This document shows positions 52,288 to 62,623 of a stretch of DNA of 64,000 bases, one piece after another. The stretch spans positions 248,001 to 312,000 of the forward strand of contig NZ_SORE01000006.1 in the NCBI RefSeq assembly GCF_004366595.1, in the 5' to 3' direction. Each line of letters starts with the position of its first letter. Position 1 is the stretch's first letter. Position numbers and translations under genes: made by a program. The DNA comes from Paraburkholderia rhizosphaerae (GTDB lineage Bacteria; Pseudomonadota; Gammaproteobacteria; Burkholderiales; Burkholderiaceae). Under the pieces are notes generated by a model, which made no database searches, was not told where the DNA came from, and saw nothing but the letters and a program-made list of their open reading frames with translations.

Positions 52288-53459
52288 ACAGCAAGCCGAA
52301 CACGCTAAACGCGCAAAACGCGACGAACGTAGCTCGCGCGGACGCGCCGCTTGCGCCGATCCTCGAAGCGCGCGCGCTGACGAAGCACTTCGGCGGCGAG
52401 CGTCATCTGTTTACTCGCACGCCCGTGGTCTATGCGGTCAACGATGTGTCGTTTGCGGTCGAGGCCGGCGAAACCTTCGCGATCGTCGGCGAATCGGGCT
52501 GCGGCAAGTCGACGCTCGGCCGCTTGCTGCTGCGCCTGATCGACTCGACGCAAGGCCGCGTGCTGTACCAGGGGCGCGACATCACGCATCTGCAGGGCGC
52601 GCCGATGCGGCGGCTGCGGCGCGAAATGCAGCTGATTTTCCAGGACCCGTTCGCGTCGCTGAACCCGGGCATGACGGTCGGGCAGATTGTCGGTGAGCCG
52701 ATCGCGCTGCACGGGCTCGCGCGCAACGGCGCCGAACGTCGCGAGCGGGTCGCGCAATTGCTGCGGACGGTCGGCTTGCAGCCGGCCTACGCCGATCGTT
52801 ATCCGCACGAGTTTTCCGGCGGTCAGCGGCAGCGGATCGGCATTGCGCGCGCGCTGGCGGGGGAACCCAAACTGATTGTCGGCGACGAGCCGGTGTCGGC
52901 GCTCGATGTATCCGTGCAGGCGCAAGTGATCAACCTGCTCGAAACGCTGAAGCAGGATCTCGGCCTCACGCTGATCATGGTCGCGCACGATCTCGCGGTG
53001 ATCCGCCATATGAGCGATCGCGTCGCGGTGATGTACCTCGGCGAGATCGTCGAACTGGCCGACGTCGATGCGCTATTCGACACACCGCTGCATCCGTATA
53101 CGCAGGCGCTGCTTGGCGCGATTCCGGTCAGCAGCCCGCACGAGCGCCGCACGCGAGTCGCGTTGACCGGCGACCTGCCGAGTCCGACCGCGCCGCCGCC
53201 CGGTTGCCGCTTTCATCCGCGTTGCCCGCATGCGAAGCCGCTGTGCTCGCAGGAGCGTCCGCCGAGCGAAACGCTCGCGGACGGACGGCGCGTCGCGTGT
53301 CACTTCTGGCGCGAGATCCAGAACGCGGGCGGCGGTGCGCCGCTCGCCACGAGTGTCAGCACGAAGCTGACCGAGCGGCTCGCGATCTATCGCGAACGCC
53401 AGATTGCGCAAGCCGCGCAGTCCCAGCAGGCCACGCAGGCTGCCGGCCTTGCCGGGTGA
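52284..53459 (+). CDS. Peptide/glutathione ABC transporter ATPase (DppF-type)
   Basis: The ATG at 52284 gives 391 residues. Walker A is GESGCGKST (about 73-81), the signature is FSGGQRQR, Walker B is 'LIVGDEP', and a C-terminal Cys cluster follows ('[15 protein letters not shown]'). A 50-residue Ala/Gln-rich tail ('[23 protein letters not shown]') extends beyond the usual end. It is translationally coupled to the first ATPase; the binding-protein gene follows 55 bp later. Confidence 0.92.
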   Translation: MNSKPNTLNAQNATNVARADAPLAPILEARALTKHFGGERHLFTRTPVVYAVNDVSFAVEAGETFAIVGESGCGKSTLGRLLLRLIDSTQGRVLYQGRDITHLQGAPMRRLRREMQLIFQDPFASLNPGMTVGQIVGEPIALHGLARNGAERRERVAQLLRTVGLQPAYADRYPHEFSGGQRQRIGIARALAGEPKLIVGDEPVSALDVSVQAQVINLLETLKQDLGLTLIMVAHDLAVIRHMSDRVAVMYLGEIVELADVDALFDTPLHPYTQALLGAIPVSSPHERRTRVALTGDLPSPTAPPPGCRFHPRCPHAKPLCSQERPPSETLADGRRVACHFWREIQNAGGGAPLATSVSTKLTERLAIYRERQIAQAAQSQQATQAAGLAG

Positions 53460-53514
53460 CGCAGCCGAACACCACCACACCGCTTTATTGAACCGGGAAG
53501 AAAGGAAAGACCGC

Positions 53515-55014
53515 ATGCGAACAATGTTGATTGCCGCGGCGCTCGCCCTGAGCGCGTCCACCGCGATGGCGCAGACCAGCCAGATCCGGATCGGCTTGCA
53601 GGACGACATCGGCACGCTCGATCCCGCACGCAGCGTGCAGTTCGTCGACCGCGTCGTGTTTGCGTCGCTGTGCAACTCGCTCGTCGACATCACGCCGGAT
53701 CTGAAATTCGTGCCGGTGCTCGCGACCTCGTGGAGCACGAGCGCGGATGGCAAGACGCTGACCTTCAAGCTGCGCAAGGGCGTCAAGTTTCAGGATGACG
53801 AGCCGTTCAACGCGGCCGCCGTCAAGGCCAACCTCGATCGCTACATGACGCAGCAGAACAGCAACCGCAAGAGCGAGCTGGCCTCGGTCGACCATGTGAC
53901 GGTTGTCGACGACGATACGGTCGCGATTTCGCTGAAGCAGCCCGACGCGTCGCTGCTGGCTTCGCTGTCCGACCGTGCGGGCATGATGCTCGCGCCGAAG
54001 ACGCTGTCGGACCCGGCGGGCATCGCGGCGCACCCGGTTTGCTCCGGCCCGTACAAATTTGTCGAGCGCGTGCAGAACGATCGCGTCGTGCTAGAGAAAT
54101 TCCCCGGCTACTGGGATTCGGCGAAGTACCCGATCCAGCGCATCGTCTACCTGCCGATTCCGGACAGCACGGTGCGTCTCGCGAACCTGCGCTCGGGCTC
54201 GCTCGACATGGTCGAGCGCATCGCACCGTCCGACGTGGCGGGCGTGAAGCGGGATGCGAACCTGCAATTCGTGTCGATCGGCGGCCTCGGCTATGCGAAC
54301 GTCACGTTCAACATCGGCAATGGTCCGCGCAGCAACTCGGTGCTGCGCGACAAGCGGGTGCGCGAAGCGTTCGACCTGTCGATCGACCGCGATGCGATCA
54401 ATCAGGTGATCGGCGGCGGCATTTTTACGCCGGCCAACCAGGGTCTGGCGAGCTCGAGCCCGTACTTCGATGCGGCGTTGCCGCCGATTCATCGCGACGT
54501 GGCGAAGGCGAAAGCGCTGCTGAAGGCAGCGGGCCACGAGAAGGTCGACATCGAGTTCACCTATCCGAACAACACGGTGGCGAGCCAGATCGTGCAGATG
54601 ATGCAGGCGATGGTCGGCGAGACCGGCTTTAACCTGAAGCTGCGGCCGACCGACTACGCGGCCGAGTTGAACGCCGCGCATTCGGGTGACTTCCAGGCGA
54701 TGTTCAACAGCTGGTCGGGCCGGGTCGATCCGGACGGCAATCTGCACCAGTTCAACACGTGCAACGGCAACCTGAACTACGGGCATTACTGCAATCCGCA
54801 GGTCGACAAGCTGCTCGACGCTGCGCGCGTCGGCGCGACGGTCGAGCAGCGCAAGGCCGACTACGCGGCGGCGCTCAAGCTGCTGGCCGATGAAGACCCG
54901 ATCTCGTATGTCTACATCCAGCCGTGGCCGTACGCGCTGTCGAAGAAAGTGCAGGGTTTCAAGGCCTATCCGGACGGTCTGATTCGCCTGTCCGGCGTGA
55001 GCGTCAAGGGTTGA
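53515..55014 (+). CDS. Periplasmic peptide-binding protein, GsiB/DppA-like
   Basis: The ATG at 53515, after AAAGGAAAGA, gives 499 residues with a signal peptide cleaved near AMA-QT (residue 19/20). The family 5 solute-binding fold shows 'DDIGTLDPARS', 'SADGKTLTFKLRKGVKFQD' and 'RLANLRSGSLDMVERIAPSDV'. It lacks DppA-specific motifs and resembles the GsiB/nickel-peptide group. With a GGT in the operon, glutathione or gamma-glutamyl peptides are the favoured ligands, by inference. Confidence 0.9.
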   Translation: MRTMLIAAALALSASTAMAQTSQIRIGLQDDIGTLDPARSVQFVDRVVFASLCNSLVDITPDLKFVPVLATSWSTSADGKTLTFKLRKGVKFQDDEPFNAAAVKANLDRYMTQQNSNRKSELASVDHVTVVDDDTVAISLKQPDASLLASLSDRAGMMLAPKTLSDPAGIAAHPVCSGPYKFVERVQNDRVVLEKFPGYWDSAKYPIQRIVYLPIPDSTVRLANLRSGSLDMVERIAPSDVAGVKRDANLQFVSIGGLGYANVTFNIGNGPRSNSVLRDKRVREAFDLSIDRDAINQVIGGGIFTPANQGLASSSPYFDAALPPIHRDVAKAKALLKAAGHEKVDIEFTYPNNTVASQIVQMMQAMVGETGFNLKLRPTDYAAELNAAHSGDFQAMFNSWSGRVDPDGNLHQFNTCNGNLNYGHYCNPQVDKLLDAARVGATVEQRKADYAAALKLLADEDPISYVYIQPWPYALSKKVQGFKAYPDGLIRLSGVSVKG

Positions 55015-55017
55015 AGC

Positions 55018-55962
55018 ATGCTTAGGATCATCGCCAATCGCTTGCTGGTCGCGGTGCCGACACTGATTCTCGTGTCGATGCTGATTTTCGGCCTGCAGAA
55101 GCTATTGCCCGGCGACCCGGTTTTGGCGATGGCCGGTGAAGACCAGGACCCACAGCTGATCGCCGCGCTGCGCGTCAAGTATCACCTCGACCAGCCGGTG
55201 CCGACGCAGTACATGCTATGGGTCAAGGACGTGCTGCACGGCAATCTCGGTTCGTCGCTGCGCACCGATGTGCCGGTCACGTCGCTGATCGCGCAGAAGC
55301 TGCCGGTGACGATCCAGCTTGCGGTAATGGGGATGATCTTCGCGATCGGCATCGGCATTCCGGCGGGCGTGATCTCTGCCGCGAGCCGCGGCGGCCCGCT
55401 CGATTACGGAGCGAACATCTTCGCGCTATCGGGCATGTCGATCCCGAACTTCTGGCTCGGCATCATGCTGATCTTTCTGGTGTCGGTGCACTGGCAGTTG
55501 CTGCCGTCATCCGGATATGTGTCACCCAGCGAGGACTTCTGGCTCAGCATCAAAACCATGCTGATGCCCGCGTTCGTGCTCGGTGCCGCGCTTGGGGCGC
55601 AACTGATGCGGCATACGCGCAGCGCGATGTTGAGCGTGCTGCGCACCGATTACATCCGCACTGCACGCGCGAAAGGCCTGTTGCGCGCGACCGTGGTCGT
55701 CAAGCACGGCTTTCGCAATGCGCTGATTCCGATCGTCACCGTGCTCGCGCTACTGTTCGGCGAACTGCTCGCGGGCGCGGTGCTCACCGAACAGGTGTTC
55801 ACGATTCCGGGCTTCGGCAAGCTGATCGTCGACGCGGTGTTCAATCGCGACTATGCGGTTGTGCAAGGCGTCGTACTGGTCACCGCGCTGTCGTTTATCG
55901 TCGTCAATCTGTGCGCCGACGTGCTGTATATCGTGCTTAATCCCCGAATGAGGCGCAGCTGA
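55018..55962 (+). CDS. Peptide/glutathione ABC permease (DppB/GsiC-type)
   Basis: The 314-residue permease starts 3 bp after the binding-protein stop. The N-terminal 'MLIFGLQKLLPGDPV' and the coupling loop 'TDYIRTARAKGLLRATVV' (about 215-232) are family marks, and six helices are expected. Its stop shares a base with the next start (TGATG), so it is tightly coupled to the second permease. The two form the inner-membrane channel. Confidence 0.94.
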   Translation: MLRIIANRLLVAVPTLILVSMLIFGLQKLLPGDPVLAMAGEDQDPQLIAALRVKYHLDQPVPTQYMLWVKDVLHGNLGSSLRTDVPVTSLIAQKLPVTIQLAVMGMIFAIGIGIPAGVISAASRGGPLDYGANIFALSGMSIPNFWLGIMLIFLVSVHWQLLPSSGYVSPSEDFWLSIKTMLMPAFVLGAALGAQLMRHTRSAMLSVLRTDYIRTARAKGLLRATVVVKHGFRNALIPIVTVLALLFGELLAGAVLTEQVFTIPGFGKLIVDAVFNRDYAVVQGVVLVTALSFIVVNLCADVLYIVLNPRMRRS

Positions 55963-56867
55963 TGGCCACTCCCGCCGCTCCTGTCCGTCCATCGTCGTCC
56001 GCTGCCGGTGCTGGCGCGGCGACCACGCTGCCGCGCCGCAAACGTCGCGGACTCGCGAAGTTCATGCGCAATCGCGCGGCCGTGTTCGGCGCCGCGCTCG
56101 TGCTGTTGACCGTGTTCATGGCGCTGTTCGCGCCCTGGCTCACGCATTACGACCCGGTGCAGGCGAGCTTTCTGACCGTGCGTCAGCCGCCGTCGGCCGC
56201 GCATTGGTTCGGTACCGACGAACTCGGCCGCGATGTGTTCGCGCGTCTGCTGTATGGCGCGCGCGCGTCGTTGATGGCGGGTGTCGTGTCGGTCGCGATC
56301 GCGGTTGTGATCGGATTGCCGCTTGGCCTGCTGGCGGGCTATTTCGGCAAGCTGATCGACGGCGTGATTTCGCGCATCGCGGATGCGCTGCTGTCCATTC
56401 CGTTCCTGATTCTCGCGATTGCGCTGGCCGCGTTCCTCGGCCCAAGCCTGACGAATGCGATGGCCGCGATCGGCATTTCGGCGATGCCGCGCTTCGTGCG
56501 CCTGACGCGCGGCCAGGCGCTCGCGGTGAAGGCCGAGGAGTATGTCGAAGGCGCGCGGGCAATCGGTCTCGGTCATACGCGAATCATCGTGCGCTACATC
56601 CTGCCGAATGTGCTGCCGCCGATCATCGTGCAGGCGAGCCTGACGATCGCGACGGCGATCATCGCCGAGGCAAGTCTGTCGTTTCTCGGGCTCGGGCAGT
56701 TGCCGCCGTCGCCATCGTGGGGATCGATGCTGAACACCGCGAAAGACTTCGTGAGCCAGGCGCCGTGGCTGTCCGTGTTCCCCGGCGTCGCGATTTTCCT
56801 GGCTGTGCTAGGTTTTAACCTGCTCGGCGACGGCTTGCGCGACGCGCTCGATCCGCGTGAATCGTAG
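55962..56867 (+). CDS. Peptide/glutathione ABC permease (DppC/GsiD-type)
   Basis: The 301-residue permease has a 35-residue Pro/Ser/Arg-rich cytoplasmic leader before the first helix. 'WFGTDELGRDVFARLLYGARASL' (about 81-103) and the coupling loop 'EEYVEGARAIGLGHTRIIV' (about 192-210) are diagnostic. It pairs with the upstream permease. The GGT gene follows 51 bp later on the same strand with no terminator between. Confidence 0.94.
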   Translation: MATPAAPVRPSSSAAGAGAATTLPRRKRRGLAKFMRNRAAVFGAALVLLTVFMALFAPWLTHYDPVQASFLTVRQPPSAAHWFGTDELGRDVFARLLYGARASLMAGVVSVAIAVVIGLPLGLLAGYFGKLIDGVISRIADALLSIPFLILAIALAAFLGPSLTNAMAAIGISAMPRFVRLTRGQALAVKAEEYVEGARAIGLGHTRIIVRYILPNVLPPIIVQASLTIATAIIAEASLSFLGLGQLPPSPSWGSMLNTAKDFVSQAPWLSVFPGVAIFLAVLGFNLLGDGLRDALDPRES

Positions 56868-56918
56868 TTGTTTTGCGCCGTTGGTCTCTTTCATTACTTT
56901 CATCCGCTTGAGTTTTTC

Positions 56919-58556
56919 ATGACACGTTTCAACTGGCAAAACCCTTATCCGACGCAGCGCCTGCCGGTGTTCGCGCGCAATATCGTTTCGACGTCGCATC
57001 CGCTGGCCGCGCAAGCCGGTCTGCGGATGTTGTGGAAAGGCGGCAATGCGGTCGATGCGGCGATCGCCGCCGCCGCGGTGCTGACGGCAGTGGAGCCCGT
57101 GTCGTGCGGACTGGGCGGCGACGCTTTCGCGATCGTCTGGGACGGCAACAAGCTGCACGGCCTCAATGCGTCGGGCACCGCGCCCGCTGCATGGAGTGTC
57201 GATTACTTCAAACGCAAGTACGGTGAAGAGAACGGTCTCGCTATCCAGCCGAAGCGCGGCTGGGACGCGGTGACCGTGCCCGGCGTGATCGCCGGCTGGG
57301 AAGCGCTGCACAAGAAGTTCGGCAAGCTGTCGTTTGCCGATCTGATGGAACCGGCCATTGAGATCTGCGAACGCGGCCACGCGGTGGCGAGCGTCGTCGC
57401 GCACAAGTGGGCGGCCGCGGTGCCGGAACTGAAAGACCAGCCGGGCTTCGCGCAGACTTTCATGCCGCACGGCCGCGCGCCTGAGGTGAGCGAACTGATT
57501 CGCTACCCGGGTCACGCGAAGACGCTGCGGCTGCTCGCTGAACAAGGTCCGCGCGCGTATTACGAAGGTGAAATCGCCGAGCGTATCGCCGCGTTTGCGC
57601 GCGAGCATGGCGGTGCGATGACGGCGGCCGATCTGCGCGACTATCGCGCGGACTGGGTCGAGCCGATCTCGAAGCAGTATCGCGGCTACAAGGTGCACGA
57701 AATTCCGCCGAACGGGCAGGGCATCGCGGCGCTGATCGCGCTTGGCATTCTCGAGCAGTTCGACGTCGCATCGCTGAAGGTTGACAACGTCGAATCGCAG
57801 CATTTGCAGATCGAAGCGATGAAGCTCGCGTTCGCCGACATCTATCGTTACGTGGCCGACCCGCGCTCGATGGAAGTGACGCCCGAACAGATGCTCGACG
57901 ACGCGTACCTGAAGTCGCGCGCGAAGCTGATCGATCCGAAGCGCGCGACGCACTTCGATTTCGGCATGCCGAAGGCGGGCGGCACGATCTATATGTCCGC
58001 GGCCGATGAGAGCGGCATGATGGTCAGCTTTATCCAGTCGAACTATATGGGCTTCGGCTCGGGCGTCGTCGTGCCGGAGTACGGCGTGTCGATGCAGAAC
58101 CGCGGCTTTGGTTTCTCGACGAATCCGCAGTCACCGAACGTTGTCGAAGGCGGCAAGCGGCCGTTCCATACGATCATTCCGGCATTCCTCACGCAGCAGG
58201 TGAACGGCCGCGATGAGGCGGTGATGAGCTTCGGCGTGATGGGTGGCGATATGCAGCCGCAAGGCCATCTGCAGTCGATCGTGCGGATGCTCGACTACGG
58301 TCAGCAGCCGCAGGCCGCATGCGATGCGCCGCGCTGGAAGGTCAACCGCGACTTCACGATCGACGTCGAGTCGAATCTGGACGCGGACTGCGTGCGCGGA
58401 CTCGAACAGCGCGGGCACCAGATCAAGTCGTTCGATGATCCGTATATGGACTTCGGCTCGGGCCAGTACATCTGGAGGCTCGATCGCAATGAGCCGGAGC
58501 GCGGTTATGTCGCGGCAAGCGACAGCCGGCGCGACGGGCTGGCCGCAGGGTTTTAA
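56919..58556 (+). CDS. Gamma-glutamyltransferase (second copy), cytoplasmic
   Basis: The ATG at 56919 gives 545 residues without a signal peptide. Conserved GGT blocks are 'GGNAVDAAIAAAAVLTAVEPVSCGLGGDAF', 'PPNGQGIAALIAL' and the catalytic-Thr segment 'GGTIYMSAADESGMMVSFIQSNYMGFGSG' (T356). The GSG oxyanion motif is intact here, followed by 'GVMGGDMQPQGHLQ', typical of the YwrD-like cytoplasmic branch. As last gene of a peptide ABC operon it should cleave imported gamma-glutamyl peptides such as glutathione. A good terminator follows. Confidence 0.92.
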   Translation: MTRFNWQNPYPTQRLPVFARNIVSTSHPLAAQAGLRMLWKGGNAVDAAIAAAAVLTAVEPVSCGLGGDAFAIVWDGNKLHGLNASGTAPAAWSVDYFKRKYGEENGLAIQPKRGWDAVTVPGVIAGWEALHKKFGKLSFADLMEPAIEICERGHAVASVVAHKWAAAVPELKDQPGFAQTFMPHGRAPEVSELIRYPGHAKTLRLLAEQGPRAYYEGEIAERIAAFAREHGGAMTAADLRDYRADWVEPISKQYRGYKVHEIPPNGQGIAALIALGILEQFDVASLKVDNVESQHLQIEAMKLAFADIYRYVADPRSMEVTPEQMLDDAYLKSRAKLIDPKRATHFDFGMPKAGGTIYMSAADESGMMVSFIQSNYMGFGSGVVVPEYGVSMQNRGFGFSTNPQSPNVVEGGKRPFHTIIPAFLTQQVNGRDEAVMSFGVMGGDMQPQGHLQSIVRMLDYGQQPQAACDAPRWKVNRDFTIDVESNLDADCVRGLEQRGHQIKSFDDPYMDFGSGQYIWRLDRNEPERGYVAASDSRRDGLAAGF

Positions 58557-58560
58557 ACGG

Positions 58561-58585
58561 CGCGCGGCTGCAAGCCGCGCGTTTT
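58561..58585 (+). terminator. Intrinsic terminator after the ABC-GGT operon
   Basis: The stem CGCGCGGCT (58561-58569) / AGCCGCGCG (58573-58581) has a 3-nt loop and is followed directly by TTTT, 4 bp after the GGT stop. This is the cleanest Rho-independent terminator in the window. The remaining gap to lpxO (to 58888) holds no gene; its last 40 bp are AT-rich and may carry the lpxO promoter. Confidence 0.85.
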
Positions 58586-58888
58586 ATCGTCACCTTCATC
58601 GCCACCTCCGCTGGCAAGCTCCGCTGATGCGCCCGCGGAGCTTTCTTTTCCGACCTTTCCCGTCGACTTTCCTCCTGCCACCCGCCCGACACCGATCGTC
58701 CGGCGCCTTCCTGTTGCAGCGCGATACATCTGGTCGCAGGTCGTTTGCCTGCCGTATAGCGGGCATGCCCGCTGCTGCGCACAACTTTCCTTATAGCGCT
58801 TGTAGTTAGCGAACCTGGATGCATTCAATTCGCATCTCCGCTAGACTTTTTTTGACAGTTTCATTAACAAAAAATTACCGGAGCCATC

Positions 58889-59791
58889 ATGCGGTGGATT
58901 GTTCTGGCGTGGTTCGTATTTAGCGCGATCTATGTATTCAATCGCGGTACGCAGCGGTTCAAGTTCTGGCGTCAGCTGTCTGACCATTCGACGTTTCTCG
59001 CGCCGATCAATATCTGGTGCTATCTGCTGTCGCCGATCAAGCCCGGACCGTATATCGAGTCGTCGTGGTTTCCCGAACTCGAGCCGCTTCGTGCGAACTG
59101 GCAGACCATTCGCGACGAGGCGCTCGCGGTCGACGCATCGCAGAAGATCGCCGCGGCGGCCAATTACTCCGATATCGGCTTCAATTCGTTTTTCAAAACG
59201 GGCTGGCGGCGTTTCTATCTGAAGTGGTACGACGCGCCGCATCCGTCCGCCCAATCACTGTGTCCGTACACGACAAAGCTGTTGCAAGGCATTCCGTCGG
59301 TGAAGGCCGCGATGTTCGCGCAACTGCCGCCGGGCGCGAGCCTCGTGCGCCATCGCGATCCGTACGCGGGGTCGGTGCGCTATCACCTCGGGCTTGTCAC
59401 GCCGGCGGACCCGAAGTGCTATATCGACGTCGACGGACAGCAGTACTACTGGCGCGACGGCGAGCAGGTGATTTTCGACGAGACCTACATTCACTATGCG
59501 AAGAACGATACGAACGTGTCGCGCATCGTGCTGTTCTGCGATATCGAGCGGCCGATGCGCTTCCGCTGGGCGGCTGCGGTCAATCGCCTGGTGTCGAACA
59601 CGCTGATGCGCGCGGCGGCGTCGCCGAACGAGGCAGGCGACCGCACCGGGGTGCTGAACCGGATGTTCAAGTATGTCTATGCGATTCGCCGGGCCGGCAA
59701 GAAGATCAAGGCGTGGCATCGTCCGACCTATTACGTCGTCAAATGGACGCTGTTTGGGTCGATTATCGCGAGCGTGTTCTATCTGATCTGA
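58889..59791 (+). CDS. lpxO: Lipid A 2-hydroxylase, aspartyl/asparaginyl beta-hydroxylase family
   Basis: The 300-residue protein has N-terminal and C-terminal membrane helices (about 2-17 and 281-299) flanking the Fe(II)/2-oxoglutarate dioxygenase domain. Iron ligands H155 and D157 lie in 'VRHRDPYAGSVRYHLGL', the distal ligand is H202 in 'YIHYAKNDT', and R212 should hold 2-oxoglutarate. 'NSFFKTGWRRFYLKWY' is typical of LpxO. It would 2-hydroxylate secondary acyl chains of lipid A at the inner membrane, a change linked to outer-membrane resistance. It is a single-gene unit. Confidence 0.88.
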   Translation: MRWIVLAWFVFSAIYVFNRGTQRFKFWRQLSDHSTFLAPINIWCYLLSPIKPGPYIESSWFPELEPLRANWQTIRDEALAVDASQKIAAAANYSDIGFNSFFKTGWRRFYLKWYDAPHPSAQSLCPYTTKLLQGIPSVKAAMFAQLPPGASLVRHRDPYAGSVRYHLGLVTPADPKCYIDVDGQQYYWRDGEQVIFDETYIHYAKNDTNVSRIVLFCDIERPMRFRWAAAVNRLVSNTLMRAAASPNEAGDRTGVLNRMFKYVYAIRRAGKKIKAWHRPTYYVVKWTLFGSIIASVFYLI

Positions 59792-60096
59792 ACCTGCATG
59801 GCATCGGCTTCAGTCTTGCGTAGTCGCCGCGTTGCCTATGCGCCGACGGCTTGCAGTGATCCGATTTGTCGAAAGGCGTAAGAATGAGCTTGTCTGGCCG
59901 CCTCGCAGTGCTATCACTCTAAAGGTTCTCGCGCGGTCTGGCCGCCGCATCCTCGCATTGCATCCGGCGCGGTTTGCTACTTTTCCTCCTCGCTTTTCGC
60001 CCGGTTGCATAGCCGCACGGGACGTCCGAAGTCTTCCTTAGAACCGGTCGACGCACGCACCGACGCGCGGCGCGTCGCCTTATTCCGGAGAGTGAA
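59792..60096. other. 305-bp intergenic region before wrbA
   Basis: No gene or clear structure was found. Short open frames on both strands lack ribosome-binding sites and family features. The region should contain the lpxO terminator and the wrbA promoter; CCGGAGAG at the end is the wrbA ribosome-binding site. Confidence 0.4.
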
Positions 60097-60702
60097 ATGG
60101 CGAAAATTCTCGTGCTTTATTACTCGATGTACGGACACATTGAACAGATGGCAGATGCCGTCGCGGAAGGGGCGCGTTCAGCAGGCGCGTCGACATCCGT
60201 CGATATCAAACGGGTGCCCGAAACGATTCCGCAAGATATGGCCGCGAAGATTGGCGTGAAGCTCGACCAGAAGGCGCCGGTCGCGACGCAGGACGATCTG
60301 CCCAACTACGACGCGATCATCTTCGGCACCCCGACGCGTTTCGGCAATATGGCGGGCCAGATGCGCCAGTTCCTCGATATGACCGGCGCGCTCTGGATGA
60401 AGGGCTCGCTGGTCGGCAAGATCGGCAGCGTGTTCGCGTCGACCGCCACGCAACACGGCGGGCAGGAGACCACGATCACGTCGTTTCATTCGACGCTGCT
60501 GCATCACGGCATGGTGATTATCGGCGTGCCGTATGCGTGCGCGGGGCTCGTCAATATGGATGAAGTCAGCGGCGGCACACCGTATGGCGCGACCACGCTT
60601 GCCGGGTCGGACGGCAGCCGCCAGCCGACGAAAAATGAACTCGATATCGCTCGCTATCAGGGCAAGCATGTGGCTGAAATTGCCGCGCGTATGTTCGGTT
60701 AG
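60097..60702 (+). CDS. wrbA: NAD(P)H:quinone oxidoreductase, WrbA flavodoxin-like
   Basis: The 201-residue protein begins '[26 protein letters not shown]', the FMN phosphate-binding loop of WrbA. It continues with '[25 protein letters not shown]' (about 76-100), '[13 protein letters not shown]' and '[19 protein letters not shown]'. The tetrameric flavoprotein reduces quinones by two electrons and protects against oxidative stress in the cytoplasm. A GC hairpin (60726-60743) follows, then the Zur box of the next gene. Confidence 0.95.
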   Translation: MAKILVLYYSMYGHIEQMADAVAEGARSAGASTSVDIKRVPETIPQDMAAKIGVKLDQKAPVATQDDLPNYDAIIFGTPTRFGNMAGQMRQFLDMTGALWMKGSLVGKIGSVFASTATQHGGQETTITSFHSTLLHHGMVIIGVPYACAGLVNMDEVSGGTPYGATTLAGSDGSRQPTKNELDIARYQGKHVAEIAARMFG

Positions 60703-60774
60703 CGGCGGTGTGATGGCGGCTTGCAGCGCGCCTGCGGGCGCGCACGCGTTGTGCGCGGCTCTGCACGCATCAAG

Positions 60775-60789
60775 TGTTATATTATAACA
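60775..60789. promoter_or_regulatory. Zur box
   Basis: TGTTATATTATAACA is a perfect 15-bp palindrome and matches the core of the proteobacterial Zur operator (GAAATGTTATANTATAACATTTC). It lies 58 bp upstream of a COG0523 GTPase, a classic zinc-limitation gene. Zur with zinc should repress, and zinc shortage should induce, the downstream gene. Confidence 0.85.
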
Positions 60790-60847
60790 TTCGTGGATCG
60801 GGTATCCGGCTTTGCCTTTTTCAATAAACCCCTTGCATGAGAGATCC

Positions 60848-62038
<1,191 letters not shown>

Positions 62039-62425
62039 CAGTGTTGTGCGCGATGGATGCGAGGAGCCACGATTAACCGCGACTCGCTCGCGTCAAACAC
62101 GCGGTTGGTTGCTCGTACAACCAGGGAAGCGAACCATCGCGATACCGGCGAATGCGCTGCGGTTGCAGCGCATTCGCTTGAACTGGCGATTACTGCATAT
62201 CCGATGCCAGGCTTATTCCTGTTTGTCTGAAGTACCTTCGCCGCTGCGGTCGCCAGCGCACAGACCCGCTTAGCGTCGCACGCGCAAAGTGATCGCACTG
62301 GAACCCGATACCGATTAATTCAAAATCGACTGTTGCTATTTCGTCAAAAACTATACAGCGACGGGTAATCCAGGCATAAAGTTAAAGTGCTTTATCAAGT
62401 CTTTTGTGCAGTGCGGGGGTGTGTA
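62039..62425. other. 387-bp intergenic region with strong RNA structure
   Basis: No gene was recognised. The first half holds several inverted repeats, the strongest at 62148-62177. The second half (62310-62400) is AT-rich with a run of potential promoter sequence before two small coupled genes. A small RNA or a long structured 3' end of the GTPase mRNA is possible. Confidence 0.5.
62148..62177. repeat. Perfect 13-bp inverted repeat with 4-nt loop
   Basis: The arms GCGAATGCGCTGC (62148-62160) and GCAGCGCATTCGC (62165-62177) are exact reverse complements around GGTT. This is the longest perfect stem noticed in the window. It lies 110 bp after the GTPase stop and has no T-tract (TTGAAC follows), so it is not a standard terminator. 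Confidence 0.9.
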
Positions 62426-62623
62426 ATGAAACGTCGAACAGCACGGCAAATGGTTCGGATGCTTTCCGATATCCGACATTCAACCAACTGCAGGGCCTTG
62501 CGTGCGGCCGCAGTGATCCGCGAGATGGAACTGGCGGAGCTTGAAGCAGAAGAGGAAGAGCGGGATAGTCCGGACACCTCACGGGAAGAGTTCCGCGACA
62601 AACCGAGCTGGAGAACGTCGTGA
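62426..62623 (+). CDS. Small hypothetical protein, coupled gene 1
   Basis: The ATG at 62426 has a GGGGGTG stretch upstream and gives 65 residues. The N-terminus is basic ('MKRRTARQMVRMLSDIRHS'), a helix follows, and the C-terminus is acidic ('EMELAELEAEEEERD'). A helical, charge-separated small protein is likely. Its stop overlaps the next start by GTGA, supporting real translation of both. Function unknown. Confidence 0.6.
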   Translation: MKRRTARQMVRMLSDIRHSTNCRALRAAAVIREMELAELEAEEEERDSPDTSREEFRDKPSWRTS

